Below, one piece after another: positions 1-8,338 of a stretch of 64,000 bases of DNA. Numbering within the stretch: the first letter of the stretch is position 1; each line of letters begins with the position of its first letter. The notes under the pieces are model-generated. The model searched no databases and had not been told where the DNA came from. It saw only the letters and a list, made by a program, of their open reading frames with translations. The stretch is from Deltaproteobacteria bacterium (GTDB taxonomy: Bacteria > UBA10199 > JACPAL01 > JAHFST01), in assembly GCA_023265625.1 (NCBI GenBank), contig JAHFST010000006.1, positions 62,001 through 126,000 on the forward strand, given 5' to 3'. The position numbers were made by a program, and so were the translations under genes.

Positions 1-46
1 GTCTAGCGGGCTGTGCGTTGCGATTTGGGTGCAGTAAAAAAAATAT

Positions 47-74
47 CAAGAAAAATTAATCAAGAAAAATTAAT
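47..74. repeat. Perfect 14-bp tandem duplication
   Basis: The 14-mer CAAGAAAAATTAAT occurs twice back to back (47-60 and 61-74) in the AT-rich leader of the porin gene, just before a TTGACA hexamer at 76-81. It could be an upstream promoter element or simple slippage; only the duplication itself is seen. Confidence 0.8.
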
Positions 75-122
75 ATTGACAGTTTGATCCTCATCGCGTA
101 GCAAATTGTCTGTTTTGAAAAT

Positions 123-141
123 GAAATTGATAATCATTTTC
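123..141 (+). promoter_or_regulatory. Fur box upstream of the porin gene
   Basis: The 19-mer GAAATTGATAATCATTTTC matches the classical Fur box GATAATGATAATCATTATC at 16 of 19 positions. It lies 33 bp before the porin start codon. Fur with ferrous iron normally represses from such sites, so the porin is predicted to be made under iron limitation. The promoter itself is uncertain: TTGAAA at 115-120 could be a -35 element, which would place the box over the core promoter. Confidence 0.75.
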
Positions 142-174
142 TATTTTATATCCATTTAACCCAAAGGGGGAATT

Positions 175-1353
175 ATGAGGCGAGTTGTGTTGTGGGTCTT
201 TTTAGTGTTTTTTGCTTGTCCGCTCGTGGCCAAAGAGGGTTCGTCGGGTCCTGAGCTCAAGGTGGATGAATCGGAATTGGCGGCGACCACCCATAAAGAA
301 GGGCTTGAACGTCTTGGTAATTTTGGAAAACTTCATCTCTTTGGTTATGGGGAATTGCATTATAATAATCCCATTGGAAGTTCTGCGGATCTGATTGATT
401 TTCACCGGATGGTGCTGGGGGTTGGATATGATTTCAATGATTGGCTTAAATTTGAGTCGGAAGTTGATTTTGAGCATGCTTTTAAAGAGCCGGAGTTGGA
501 ATTTGCCCAGCTTGATTTCCTGATTCGGCCTTGGTTTAACGTCCGGGTAGGGAGCCTCCTCATGCCGATGGGGGTGATCAATCAGCATCACGAGCCACCC
601 TTGTTCTACAGTGTCGAACGGCCCGAGTTTTATCGCGTTATCATTCCTACTTCTTGGCAGGAGGGCGGTGTGGGTATTTACGGGGATCTTCCCGCCGGGT
701 TTGACTATCAAGTTTATGGGGTCTCGATGCTGGATGCGAGCGGCTTTACCGGGAGCACCGGGTTTCGGGGCGGGCGCGGCCATGTTGGCGAACAGTCGGC
801 CCGTGATTTTGGAGTGGCTGGACGCTTACAGTACAAGGGAACTCCCGGTTTAAGAATTGGAACTTCATTGTTGATGGGCAATACCGGGCAGGGCGATGCG
901 ACGATCAGTGGCGGGCTCCTGTCAATCATCGAGGCGGACGCCAAGTACAGTTTTCAAGGAATCGATCTTGACGGGGCTTTTGCCTTCACCAATCTTTCGG
1001 ATGCGGGAAATGTGAACACGGCTCGCCTGGCCGCAACCCCAACCTTTACCAACTTTGTGGCGAGTCAAATGCTCGGTTGGTACCTGGAAGGGGCCTATCA
1101 TCTTTTCCATCATTTGTTGCCGAACACGAGGCATGACCTGGTTGTTTTTGGGCGCTTTGAGGATTTCAATACCCAGCATAAAATGCCGGCCGGGTTTGCG
1201 GCGAGTGCGGTTAATGACCGCAATACCGTGACGGCGGGTATTTCGTACCTGCCGATTCCGCAAGTGGCGATCAAGGCGGACTACATGTTTAACTGGAATA
1301 AGGCCAACGCTGGGACGGATCAATTCAACCTTGGCGTGGGTTTTTATTACTAA
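175..1353 (+). CDS. Iron-regulated outer-membrane beta-barrel porin (porin O/P-like)
   Basis: A 392-residue exported protein. Residues 1 to about 20 form a signal peptide (MRRVV, a hydrophobic core, then PLVA). The mature part alternates short amphipathic strands rich in Tyr, Phe, Gly and Asp, and ends in the aromatic FYY expected of a barrel recognised by the Bam machinery. The segment LHLFGYGELHYNN near residue 52 and the RVGSLLMPMG region resemble phosphate-selective porin O/P and related bacterial porins. The ATG is preceded by AAAGGGGG at 163-170. The Fur box upstream suggests uptake of a metal or chelate rather than phosphate, but substrate cannot be read from sequence. No TonB box or plug domain is visible, so this is not a siderophore receptor. 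Confidence 0.75.
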   Translation: MRRVVLWVFLVFFACPLVAKEGSSGPELKVDESELAATTHKEGLERLGNFGKLHLFGYGELHYNNPIGSSADLIDFHRMVLGVGYDFNDWLKFESEVDFEHAFKEPELEFAQLDFLIRPWFNVRVGSLLMPMGVINQHHEPPLFYSVERPEFYRVIIPTSWQEGGVGIYGDLPAGFDYQVYGVSMLDASGFTGSTGFRGGRGHVGEQSARDFGVAGRLQYKGTPGLRIGTSLLMGNTGQGDATISGGLLSIIEADAKYSFQGIDLDGAFAFTNLSDAGNVNTARLAATPTFTNFVASQMLGWYLEGAYHLFHHLLPNTRHDLVVFGRFEDFNTQHKMPAGFAASAVNDRNTVTAGISYLPIPQVAIKADYMFNWNKANAGTDQFNLGVGFYY

Positions 1354-1647
1354 GCAACCGAAAATTTGGGTATTCCGATAGGGGGTTATGTTCGGCCTAC
1401 GTCCCTTACCACGGTTGCCATTTCCCTCTTCGGGGTTTCCTTTGAGCTGAAGCAATGGGATTTAGTTTAGGTTTAGGGGGCAAGGCTTTTGACTAGCGAT
1501 GAAATGCGTACGGCAAATATTGCGCAACATACCAAAATGCCACTCTCAAAAAAATCTAATGGACATTATTTCCCTTTGCCGGCCGGTTGAAACCGGACAG
1601 CAAAATTTTCCTTGAAGTCGAAGCCAATTTGTTCCAGTTAATCCACT

Positions 1648-1947
1648 ATGTCCAATCAAACCATCCGTATTGTTGCCCTCTTCAAGGCCCGGCCGGAGAG
1701 GGTCCAGGCCCTCAAGGAATTTCTCACGCAGTTGATTGAACCAACTCGCCAGGAAAAGGGGTGTCTCCGCTACGAGTTGCATCAAAACACCGCCGACCCG
1801 ACTGATTTTGTCTTTATCGAGGAATGGGATAATCACCAATCCATCGACCAGCACATGCAGACGCCTCACATCCAAGCCGCCCTGCCGAGGGTTGGGGATT
1901 TTATCGTGGCACCACCGGATATTCGCCGCTATCAGAAGTGCGGGTAA
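1648..1947 (+). CDS. Antibiotic biosynthesis monooxygenase (ABM/YgiN-like) domain protein
   Basis: A 99-residue single-domain protein of typical ABM length. It has the family hallmarks IRIVALFKARPERVQALKEFL at the start, then CLRYELHQN and FVFIEEWDN, then DQHMQTPHIQ. ABM proteins are dimeric ferredoxin-like folds that act as cofactor-free quinone monooxygenases (YgiN) or haem-degrading enzymes; the His and Trp/Asn signatures here do not decide between these. It stands alone between the porin and the phosphatase cluster with no strong Shine-Dalgarno sequence. An iron or haem role is possible given the Fur-controlled neighbour but is inference. Confidence 0.85.
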   Translation: MSNQTIRIVALFKARPERVQALKEFLTQLIEPTRQEKGCLRYELHQNTADPTDFVFIEEWDNHQSIDQHMQTPHIQAALPRVGDFIVAPPDIRRYQKCG

Positions 1948-2028
1948 CTCTTTTCATCCTGTTTCATTAAAGTATTCCAAGCCATTTTTTTGGCGCAACT
2001 CTTGGCAAGACGAGCCGATGATGTGTCT

Positions 2029-3126
2029 ATGCTCACCTTTCGGCATCTGCCTTTTTTGCCCATCGATCTCCCCCCGCGCCAGGTTCGGGAAACGGTGTTT
2101 GCCATCAATTCGGTTTATAAGGCTTGTGCGATTGCCGAGGCGATTCGGTCAGATCGTCGCTTTTGGCGTGAGACGAAGGCCGACGGGAGTTTGGTGACGG
2201 CGGCTGACTTTGTCATCCAGCTTTTTTTGACCCGCCGTTTGGCCCAGGTTTTTCCAGGGGACGTCTTGGTGTCCGAAGAGGACGGTCAGACCTTGCGCAG
2301 TTTGTCACACAGTGCCTCCAGGAATGTTGCCGATGCCGTACGTCGTTTTACTCCAAAGGTGGATCCGCGATTTTTTCTAGATTGGATCCATGCAGGACGG
2401 CATCCTCCCACCTCCCGCTATTGGGGGAGCGATCCGATCGATGTAACGTCTCAATTTGTGCGTGGCGGCCAATATTCCACCAGCCTTTTTTTGGTGGAGG
2501 ACGGCGTGGTGACCATCGGGGTGATGGGGTGTCCTAACCTGAAACTGCACTGTTCTCCGGAGAAAAATCGGGGTGAACTGCTGGTCGCGGTTGCCGGTTA
2601 TGGGGCTTGGTGTTGCGGACTGAAGGAGGATGATCAATTTCATCGCCTGCACGTTTCGGAGCGAGATCGATTGCAGGATGCGGTTTGGGCCCGCCCCTTG
2701 CGCGATGTCTCCGCACGCCAACGGTCTTCGTATACGGTGGGAGATCATGAATTGGTAACAAGTTGCCAGAAGACTTTTGGGAGTAGGACGGACGATTTTA
2801 TTCGGGAATCGAATCCGGTCCGATACGCGCGAGTGGCTGCTGGGGAGGCCGATTTTCTGATGAATTTCCGTCTCTCCCACCTTGCGTCAGGTTTTTATGT
2901 GCATGACCATGCGCCGGGTATGCTCTTAGTGACGGAGGCGGGTGGCAAAGGGACTGATCTTTGGAACAGGCCTGCCAATTTCAGGGCCCCGCCGACGATG
3001 CGAGGCAATTATGGGCTCTTTGTGAGCAATGGAACTCCGCTTCATGACGAGGGACTTGAGTTGTTCAGTCAAGTTGCCCGGCAGGTTTTTTCTTCGAAGC
3101 AACTGACAGCCCTCCGGGCTATTTGA
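2029..3126 (+). CDS. HAL2/CysQ-like inositol monophosphatase family protein, copy 1
   Basis: A 365-residue member of the Mg-dependent phosphatase superfamily that includes 3'(2'),5'-bisphosphate nucleotidase. Visible landmarks are VSEED near residue 83 (metal ligands), RYWGSDPIDVT followed by GGQYSTSL and GVMGCPNL (HAL2-type core), and a C-terminal HDHAPG followed by TEAGG. The canonical motifs are DPxDGT and WDxAAG, so Gly is replaced by Val and Trp by His while the metal-binding Asp residues remain. The ATG at 2029 aligns with the starts of the paralogues; an in-frame TTG at 1990 is the alternative. It has two further paralogues downstream. Substrate is unknown: PAP, inositol phosphate and sugar phosphate are all possible. 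Confidence 0.8.
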   Translation: MLTFRHLPFLPIDLPPRQVRETVFAINSVYKACAIAEAIRSDRRFWRETKADGSLVTAADFVIQLFLTRRLAQVFPGDVLVSEEDGQTLRSLSHSASRNVADAVRRFTPKVDPRFFLDWIHAGRHPPTSRYWGSDPIDVTSQFVRGGQYSTSLFLVEDGVVTIGVMGCPNLKLHCSPEKNRGELLVAVAGYGAWCCGLKEDDQFHRLHVSERDRLQDAVWARPLRDVSARQRSSYTVGDHELVTSCQKTFGSRTDDFIRESNPVRYARVAAGEADFLMNFRLSHLASGFYVHDHAPGMLLVTEAGGKGTDLWNRPANFRAPPTMRGNYGLFVSNGTPLHDEGLELFSQVARQVFSSKQLTALRAI

Positions 3127-3184
3127 TCGGACCTAGGTTTCTAACCTGAATAAAGTAACGCCTTGACCCCTTTTCCCCTCGATT

Positions 3185-4921
3185 TTATCTTTCTTTGGAA
3201 AAATCTCGATAGCGTAGTGTCAAGATAGTTGCGTCATTAGGACTGAACTGCCGCCCCTCTTTGGGGCGCTCTGTCAGGGTTGGTAATTGCCGCTCATGAC
3301 CGCTCATTAGGCTAAGCCCTAGGGAGTCGCGTCGGTAGGGTGGGGCGTGATCCAGGCCGAGGAGGTGTCCCAGTTCGTGGGCGGTTGTTTCTGCAAGCCC
3401 GGCTCCGATGGCCTTGATCCTGTCATAATCTTCTGCTCCTGATAGCTGAAATGCCTCTGAATGGAGAAAGGGTGGAAACAATATCGAGTCGGGTGGATTT
3501 TCCCTATTCACGTGTTGCCCGCAATAATCCTGAAAATCCGAAGGAAGAAACACATTTTGGGGGATATTTTTGGCCAGTTGGTAGACGAGGGCCGTATCTC
3601 CTGAATGGCGGTTGCCATAATCGATGGAGATGCTTCTGCCAGCCGAGGCATCAAAACTAGCGAGGACCGCCAAAGGATGGGTCATGATGGAGAGCGCGTC
3701 TTTTTTGCAAACCTCGGGATCAAATTTTTGATTCAGGTAGTCGCGCAAGACAGCGTTTTTGGCAAAAACTATGAGCCCGGCATAAAACCAATGACAGACC
3801 GCTTGTCCTAGGGGAGTTTTGAGAAAATTGGCCTGTTCTTGCCAAAAACGGATGCATTGATCCAGGGTGACTCCAAGTGTCAAGGTGGTGTAGGTCCCTT
3901 GCGATGGCCGCTCAAGCATCAATTCAATACCTGCGAAGTCGTGATAAGTTTTCAAAACCCCCAAAAAAATTGTTTCACTGAGTAACTGAGCTGCACGGCT
4001 CTGGGCCACGTCGGTCATGGTTTGCCCCACTGGGATGAATCGTTTCAATTCCATGGCCCCTGCCTGGAGGTCGAGGAAGACTTTTTGATGTTGGACGGGA
4101 CGGTGTTTCAGGTACTGATAAATTCCCAACAGGGCGAGCGAGGACTCCTTGGCTAGGTTGGTATCGTTGCCCATTTCTTGAAAGAAAAATCCACGGCTTG
4201 GCAATGGGGTCAAAGGGGTGGCCTGATCCAGTTTGAGGGCCGACTGGGATACACGCCAAGCCGCTTCTTCCAAGGGCGACAAATTAGTTGCATTGCCATC
4301 GAGGTTGCGGGCCTGGGCCTGTAACAGATTGTCCAAAGTCCCGTCGTCGCACCGGCCTAACTGGGATTCAGAAACAGTCAGCCATGCCGCGATATCATTT
4401 AGTTCCAAGAGCTCAAGCCCGGCCGCCGCAGCGGTTGCCGCCTCATAAGCCAATAAGACATGGGGTAGGGAGTAGGCGCTGTTCTGGGAGTTATCGTAAC
4501 TGAAGCCTGTATAATCAAAGGCGCGTAGGATGCCGGCATGCAACCAGTGAGTCAGGGGATCATGCCACTGAGGATCGGGGATCGGTATGGTACTGATTCC
4601 TTTCTCAACGACAGCGATGGGGATTAGGTTTCCCGTCAGAGGATATTGGGACAGATGCTCGGCATATTGGGCCACCGCCGCGGAGCCATCAGGGAGTGTG
4701 GTACGAAACAGATAGGGAATAGCTGTGGGCGATTCACCACCCCATTGGCTTAGTTCCTGCTGCCGCGCGAATTCCTTCACATCTTCGCAGCGCACAATGA
4801 CCGTGGATGAGGTATCCCAATCCTCTATTTCGATGAGCTCGCCTGGGTTGCACAGTTCGTCCTCTGCCAGGACCTGTTGGCGGAGGGTGTCATCTTGAAT
4901 AGTGAGACGGCGCGTTTCCAT
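3185..4921 (-). CDS. Metzincin-like zinc metallopeptidase, HExxHxxGxxH
   Basis: A 578-residue protein whose C-terminus carries HELGHLLGLDH (about residues 515-525), the complete metzincin zinc motif, and a downstream Met-turn candidate SLMSG near 539. The first 500 residues are not recognised. They contain long helical, Ala/Leu/Gln-rich stretches and no signal peptide or membrane segment, so the protein may be cytoplasmic or use a non-classical route. It is antisense to, and lies between, phosphatase copies 1 and 2, separated by 58 bp from the former. Metzincins are usually secreted; a cytoplasmic one would be odd. Zinc ligands are seen, and peptidase function is inferred. Confidence 0.7.
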   Translation of the reverse strand: METRRLTIQDDTLRQQVLAEDELCNPGELIEIEDWDTSSTVIVRCEDVKEFARQQELSQWGGESPTAIPYLFRTTLPDGSAAVAQYAEHLSQYPLTGNLIPIAVVEKGISTIPIPDPQWHDPLTHWLHAGILRAFDYTGFSYDNSQNSAYSLPHVLLAYEAATAAAAGLELLELNDIAAWLTVSESQLGRCDDGTLDNLLQAQARNLDGNATNLSPLEEAAWRVSQSALKLDQATPLTPLPSRGFFFQEMGNDTNLAKESSLALLGIYQYLKHRPVQHQKVFLDLQAGAMELKRFIPVGQTMTDVAQSRAAQLLSETIFLGVLKTYHDFAGIELMLERPSQGTYTTLTLGVTLDQCIRFWQEQANFLKTPLGQAVCHWFYAGLIVFAKNAVLRDYLNQKFDPEVCKKDALSIMTHPLAVLASFDASAGRSISIDYGNRHSGDTALVYQLAKNIPQNVFLPSDFQDYCGQHVNRENPPDSILFPPFLHSEAFQLSGAEDYDRIKAIGAGLAETTAHELGHLLGLDHAPPYRRDSLGLSLMSGHERQLPTLTERPKEGRQFSPNDATILTLRYRDFSKER

Positions 4922-5013
4922 TACCCTTACTTCGGCGGAGAGGCAATTATGTTGCCCGTTATTTTGGACGTGTTTGGACGAAAAGTTGCTGCCATATATC
5001 CGGCCTTTTATGA

Positions 5014-5223
5014 CCCCTTTACCTTCCTTTACCTTTATCGGTGGCGATTGATGGGATCAACGAACACTACGGCAAGCATACTATTCATGTGGGGGATGGC
5101 CTATTACTCAAGGCTGGCGCCCGGGGTATTCGGGATCAGGCCTCCTCGATCCAGCAAAATTTGGTGAAGGGTGAAAATCGCAGGCAGCATATTAGGATTC
5201 CGCGGGTAGCGGTCACGGTTTAA
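5014..5223 (+). pseudogene. Possible remnant of a Y-family DNA polymerase C-terminus
   Basis: This covers most of the 355-bp gap between the metzincin gene and phosphatase copy 2. After a TGA at 5011, the frame encodes a piece with AIDGINEHYGKHTIHVGDG, which resembles the conserved segment near the end of UmuC/DinB-type proteins (aIDxINxxYGKxTI). No catalytic palm domain or start codon precedes it, and the last 35 residues do not match. It could be a decayed fragment or chance. The remainder of 4922-5276 shows no convincing gene or terminator. Confidence 0.3.
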
Positions 5224-5276
5224 GATTTTATTCATTTTGGAGGCAACAAATAAGAGGGGCCTTCGATAAGGCTCGC

Positions 5277-6356
5277 ATGCTTTCATTGGGCCCATTTCCT
5301 GAGTTTCCTTGCAGCTTCCCGCAATACTTTCCGTATACGCGCAAGGTGGAGGTCGCGATCCAGGCGGTGCGTGAGGCCTGTCAGGCGGTTAAGCTTATTC
5401 GTGCAGCCCCTGCGCTTTGGGTGGGGAATAAGCCCGACGGTAGTAAGGTGACTACGGGTGATTTTGTCAGTCAGGTGGTGTTGGCCAAACGGATTTCACG
5501 CGCCTTCCCAAGCGATCAGTTGTTGTCCGAGGAGGATGCCGAGTGTCTTTCCCACTTTCGTGACGGGATCGGGGAGGTGTTTCGCTGGTTGCAAGCAATT
5601 GATCCGGATATGAAACATCGCGGTCATGTGGAGAGTTGGATTAGGCGAGGGAGGGGATATGTGGGCTTGTCTGATGGTCACTGGGGTTGTGACCCTCTAG
5701 ATGCCACTGAGGGATACATTCAAAATGATCAATATGCGATCAATCTTCATTTTGTTCATCGAGATGAAGTCAAGATTGGCGTGATTGGTTGCCCCAATTT
5801 GCGATTGGCTTGCTCCCCCGAATCAAGCCAGGGAGTCCTCCTGGTGGCTGTGAAAGGTTACGGGGCCTGGTGTTGCGCCTTGCGGGGGGACGATCAGTTT
5901 CACCGACTCCATGTTTCCAGTCAACCATCGATCATCGGGGCAACCGGTATCCGGCCGCCCCGGGATTATTACCCCAATTTTTTCGGCGAAGACATCGCTA
6001 TGGTCAAAGGCTTTTTGACGCTGATCAGCCCTGCGGCCGTGCGCCGCGAGCGCAGCCCGATCCGTTATCCCTTGGTGGCCTCCGGCGCGGGGGATTTTCT
6101 CTATCATCTTTCGATGGCCTGTCATGTGGGGGATCTCTACGTCCATGATCATGCGGCCGGGGCCCTGTTGGTGGCGGAGGCGGGGGGAAGGGTGACCGAC
6201 TTTTTGGGCCATCGCCTCGACCCCAGCGGGGGTCTTTACTTGGACAGAAATTTTGGGGTGGTGGCGAGCAACGGATTTTTGCATAAGGAGCTGGTGGATA
6301 CTTTTGCGGCTTCCATCGGATTAGACCCGTTTGATGATGATTGGGAGGATGACTAG
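5277..6356 (+). CDS. HAL2/CysQ-like inositol monophosphatase family protein, copy 2
   Basis: A 359-residue paralogue of copies 1 and 3. The same landmarks appear: LLSEEDAE, HWGCDPLDAT followed by NDQYAINL and GVIGCPNLRL, then the family-specific GYGAWCCALRGDDQFHRLHVS, and YVHDHAAGALLVAEAGG near the C-terminus. Its phosphate-site motif is DPLDAT where canonical members have DPxDGT. It ends with an acidic tail (DDDWEDD). Its stop codon overlaps the GTG start of copy 3 by one base, so the two are probably translated together. It is the most divergent of the three in the loop after DPLDAT. Catalytic competence is plausible because the metal ligands are kept, but unproven. Confidence 0.8.
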   Translation: MLSLGPFPEFPCSFPQYFPYTRKVEVAIQAVREACQAVKLIRAAPALWVGNKPDGSKVTTGDFVSQVVLAKRISRAFPSDQLLSEEDAECLSHFRDGIGEVFRWLQAIDPDMKHRGHVESWIRRGRGYVGLSDGHWGCDPLDATEGYIQNDQYAINLHFVHRDEVKIGVIGCPNLRLACSPESSQGVLLVAVKGYGAWCCALRGDDQFHRLHVSSQPSIIGATGIRPPRDYYPNFFGEDIAMVKGFLTLISPAAVRRERSPIRYPLVASGAGDFLYHLSMACHVGDLYVHDHAAGALLVAEAGGRVTDFLGHRLDPSGGLYLDRNFGVVASNGFLHKELVDTFAASIGLDPFDDDWEDD

Positions 6357-7480
6357 TGCCTGGGCTCATTTCACCTTCTATTCGATCTTCCCTCCCTCCG
6401 TTGCCCTTTATTTTTCCGTCTCGCTTTCCATTGAAACGAGAGGTGGCATTTGCCCCGCAGATGGTCCTTGAAGCCTGTCGGATGGCGGAGGAGATTCGAA
6501 GCCATCCCCCGATGTGGTGTGAAAGAAAATGGGATGGAAGCCAGGTGTCGGTGGCTGATTTTGCCATCCAATATGTTTGTACCCGAAAACTGGCTGTCTC
6601 TTTTCCGGGGGATGTCATCTTGTCGGAGGAGGATGGGAGGACGCTCGAACAACAATTTCCCCCAAAGGCTCGGAAGGCGGTCGTTGATGTGATTCGTCGT
6701 CATGATAAGCGATTTCATCCCAAACATCTGGAGGCCTGGATCGAGAAGGGACGTAGTCCTCTCCCTTCTTCACGGTATTGGACTAGCGATCCGATCGACG
6801 TGACGGCGGAGTTCATCAAAGGGGGGCAATATTCCGTCAATCTGGCGTTGAGCGAAGATGGGGGCATCAAGATTGGTGTGATTGGTTGCCCTAATATGAA
6901 GCTCCCCCATTCCCCGCCGTCCAACCGAGGAGAGTTGCTCGTGGCGGTGCAAGGTTATGGGGCTTGGAGTTGCGGCCTTACGGAAGACGATCAATTTCAC
7001 CGGCTGCATGTCTCGGATCGACATTCTTTATCACAGGCGCTTTGGGCCCTTCCCTTACGTGACAAATCGCCGCGGTTCACCGACCAGGATTATCACTTGG
7101 TCAGGGGGTGCCTCGAGGTTTTCGGTAAGGTAGTGGGTGGGGTGAGACGGGCGGTGAGCCCGGTCCGCTATGCCTGGGTGGCAGCCGGTTTGGCTGACTT
7201 CTTTATAAACTTTCGGTTGGACTGCATCAACTCTCCATTTTATGTCCATGACCATGCCGCCGGTGTTCTTCTGGTGCAGGAGGCGGGGGGGACGGTCACC
7301 ACGCTACGTCGTCGGCCGCTTGATTTTCGGACACCGCCGTGGATGGGAGAACTCTTCGGACTGTTGGTTAGCAACTCGCCTCTCGAAAATCCTTCACTTC
7401 ATGACGAGGTGTTGTCCCGTTTTCGGAGAGTCGCATGGGATGTTTTTCCGGTAGAAAAAAGGCGCGAGCTATACAAGTGA
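6356..7480 (+). CDS. HAL2/CysQ-like inositol monophosphatase family protein, copy 3
   Basis: A 374-residue paralogue. Motifs are ILSEEDGRTL, RYWTSDPIDVT with GGQYSVNL and GVIGCPNMKL, GYGAWSCGLTEDDQFHRLHVS, and YVHDHAAGVLLVQEAGG. It shares the Val-for-Gly change with copy 1, and all three share His in place of the usual Trp before DxAAG. It starts with GTG inside the TAG stop of copy 2 (TAGTG), indicating translational coupling. Its last 12 bases overlap the end of the convergent rsmA gene. Copies 1 and 3 look more similar to each other than to copy 2, suggesting two duplication steps with the metzincin gene inserted afterwards, or divergence of copy 2. Confidence 0.8.
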   Translation: MPGLISPSIRSSLPPLPFIFPSRFPLKREVAFAPQMVLEACRMAEEIRSHPPMWCERKWDGSQVSVADFAIQYVCTRKLAVSFPGDVILSEEDGRTLEQQFPPKARKAVVDVIRRHDKRFHPKHLEAWIEKGRSPLPSSRYWTSDPIDVTAEFIKGGQYSVNLALSEDGGIKIGVIGCPNMKLPHSPPSNRGELLVAVQGYGAWSCGLTEDDQFHRLHVSDRHSLSQALWALPLRDKSPRFTDQDYHLVRGCLEVFGKVVGGVRRAVSPVRYAWVAAGLADFFINFRLDCINSPFYVHDHAAGVLLVQEAGGTVTTLRRRPLDFRTPPWMGELFGLLVSNSPLENPSLHDEVLSRFRRVAWDVFPVEKRRELYK

Positions 7481-8338
7481 AGCGCTACTGACGTCATTCG
7501 CCAGGTGAACAAATTTCTCAATCACAATCCGTTCCGGCCGGTCAGTGGGCAGGATCCCGGCTTTTTCAAAATAAGGCAAAAATTCGCCCAAGGTGCTGCG
7601 CAACATTTTGCGGCGTTGGGTGAAGGCGGTGCGGACGATTTTTTGGAAGAGGGGGAAGTTTTGGATTGCGTAACGGGGTTGGTCGGTGAGTCGGAATTCC
7701 ACGACGGCCGAATCGACCTTCGGCGGCGGGGCGAAGGCCCCCGGGGGGAGGCGCATGACGATCCGGGTTTGGGCCCAAACCTGGACCATGATGGAGAGGA
7801 CCCCGTAGTCCTTGGGGCGTGTGGGGGTGGCGACTAGGCGCTCGGCGACCTCGCGTTGGACCATTAGGTGGCATTGGGTCATGTAGGGGCGTCCCGGTGG
7901 GACGCCCTCCGGGTGATGTCGGGGTTCTGGGCGACCCACCGGGTCGCCCCTACAATTGCCCGTGATTTCCGTGTTAAAATTCACCCCTAACAACCTAAAA
8001 ATTATCTCTGTCGCGATATTGTAAGGCAAATTGGCGATCACCTTCCAAGGTCCCGGTTCCAAAATGGTTGTCAAATCGGTTGCCAAAATATCCCCAGCAA
8101 TCACTGTGACGTGATCCGGCAATTTTTCCCGCAGCGGGGCGATCAATCGCTCATCTTTTTCAATTGCCACCACCCGTCCGGCCGTTGCGGCGATCTGGGC
8201 GGTCATCCATCCGGGGCCTGGGCCGATTTCTAAGACCTGATCGGTGGGTTGCAACTGGGCCAGGGAGACGATTTTATTGATAGTGGCAGGATTGGTTAGG
8301 AAATGTTGCCCGAGAGATTTTTTGGGGGAGAATCGCAT
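7469..8338 (-). CDS. rsmA: 16S rRNA dimethyladenosine transferase, with an in-frame repeat insertion
   Basis: RsmA/KsgA dimethylates the two adjacent adenines in the helix 45 loop of 16S rRNA. The N-terminus KKSLGQHFLTNP, the SAM motif EIGPGPGWMT and the catalytic NLPYN are all present. Family members run straight from the NLPYN helix into LMVQREVAERL; here about 25 residues rich in Gly, Pro and Arg (beginning RGDPVGRPEPRH) are inserted between them, encoded by the palindromic element at 7882-7954 with the frame preserved. The ATG at 8338 is chosen because the longer TTG start at 8350 lies inside another palindrome. The end overlaps phosphatase copy 3. It follows tsaD on the same strand. Confidence 0.93.
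   Translation of the reverse strand: MRFSPKKSLGQHFLTNPATINKIVSLAQLQPTDQVLEIGPGPGWMTAQIAATAGRVVAIEKDERLIAPLREKLPDHVTVIAGDILATDLTTILEPGPWKVIANLPYNIATEIIFRLLGVNFNTEITGNCRGDPVGRPEPRHHPEGVPPGRPYMTQCHLMVQREVAERLVATPTRPKDYGVLSIMVQVWAQTRIVMRLPPGAFAPPPKVDSAVVEFRLTDQPRYAIQNFPLFQKIVRTAFTQRRKMLRSTLGEFLPYFEKAGILPTDRPERIVIEKFVHLANDVSSASLV
7882..7954. repeat. Family 1 palindromic repeat (GTAGGGGCG type) inside rsmA
   Basis: A 73-bp element that starts TGTAGGGGCG and ends CGCCCCTACA. It contains two hairpins: a GGGCGTCCC/GGGACGCCC stem and a GGGCGACCC/GGGTCGCCC stem. It is translated in the rsmA frame. The same ends recur at 8339, 19673, 20025, 40147, 40566, 47848, 47979 and 51572. Confidence 0.9.

Noticed and set aside
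202-783. Long open frame antisense to the porin gene
   Set aside because: It lies wholly over the porin, is rich in Lys/Pro without a recognisable domain, and lacks a ribosome-binding site.
4877-5167. Open frame spanning the metzincin start and the following gap
   Set aside because: It overlaps the metzincin 5' end in antisense, has no domain or Shine-Dalgarno sequence, and its hydrophobic piece is short.
6025-6618. Open frame antisense to phosphatase copies 2 and 3
   Set aside because: Low-complexity Pro/Arg/Asp sequence produced by the opposite strand of conserved coding DNA.
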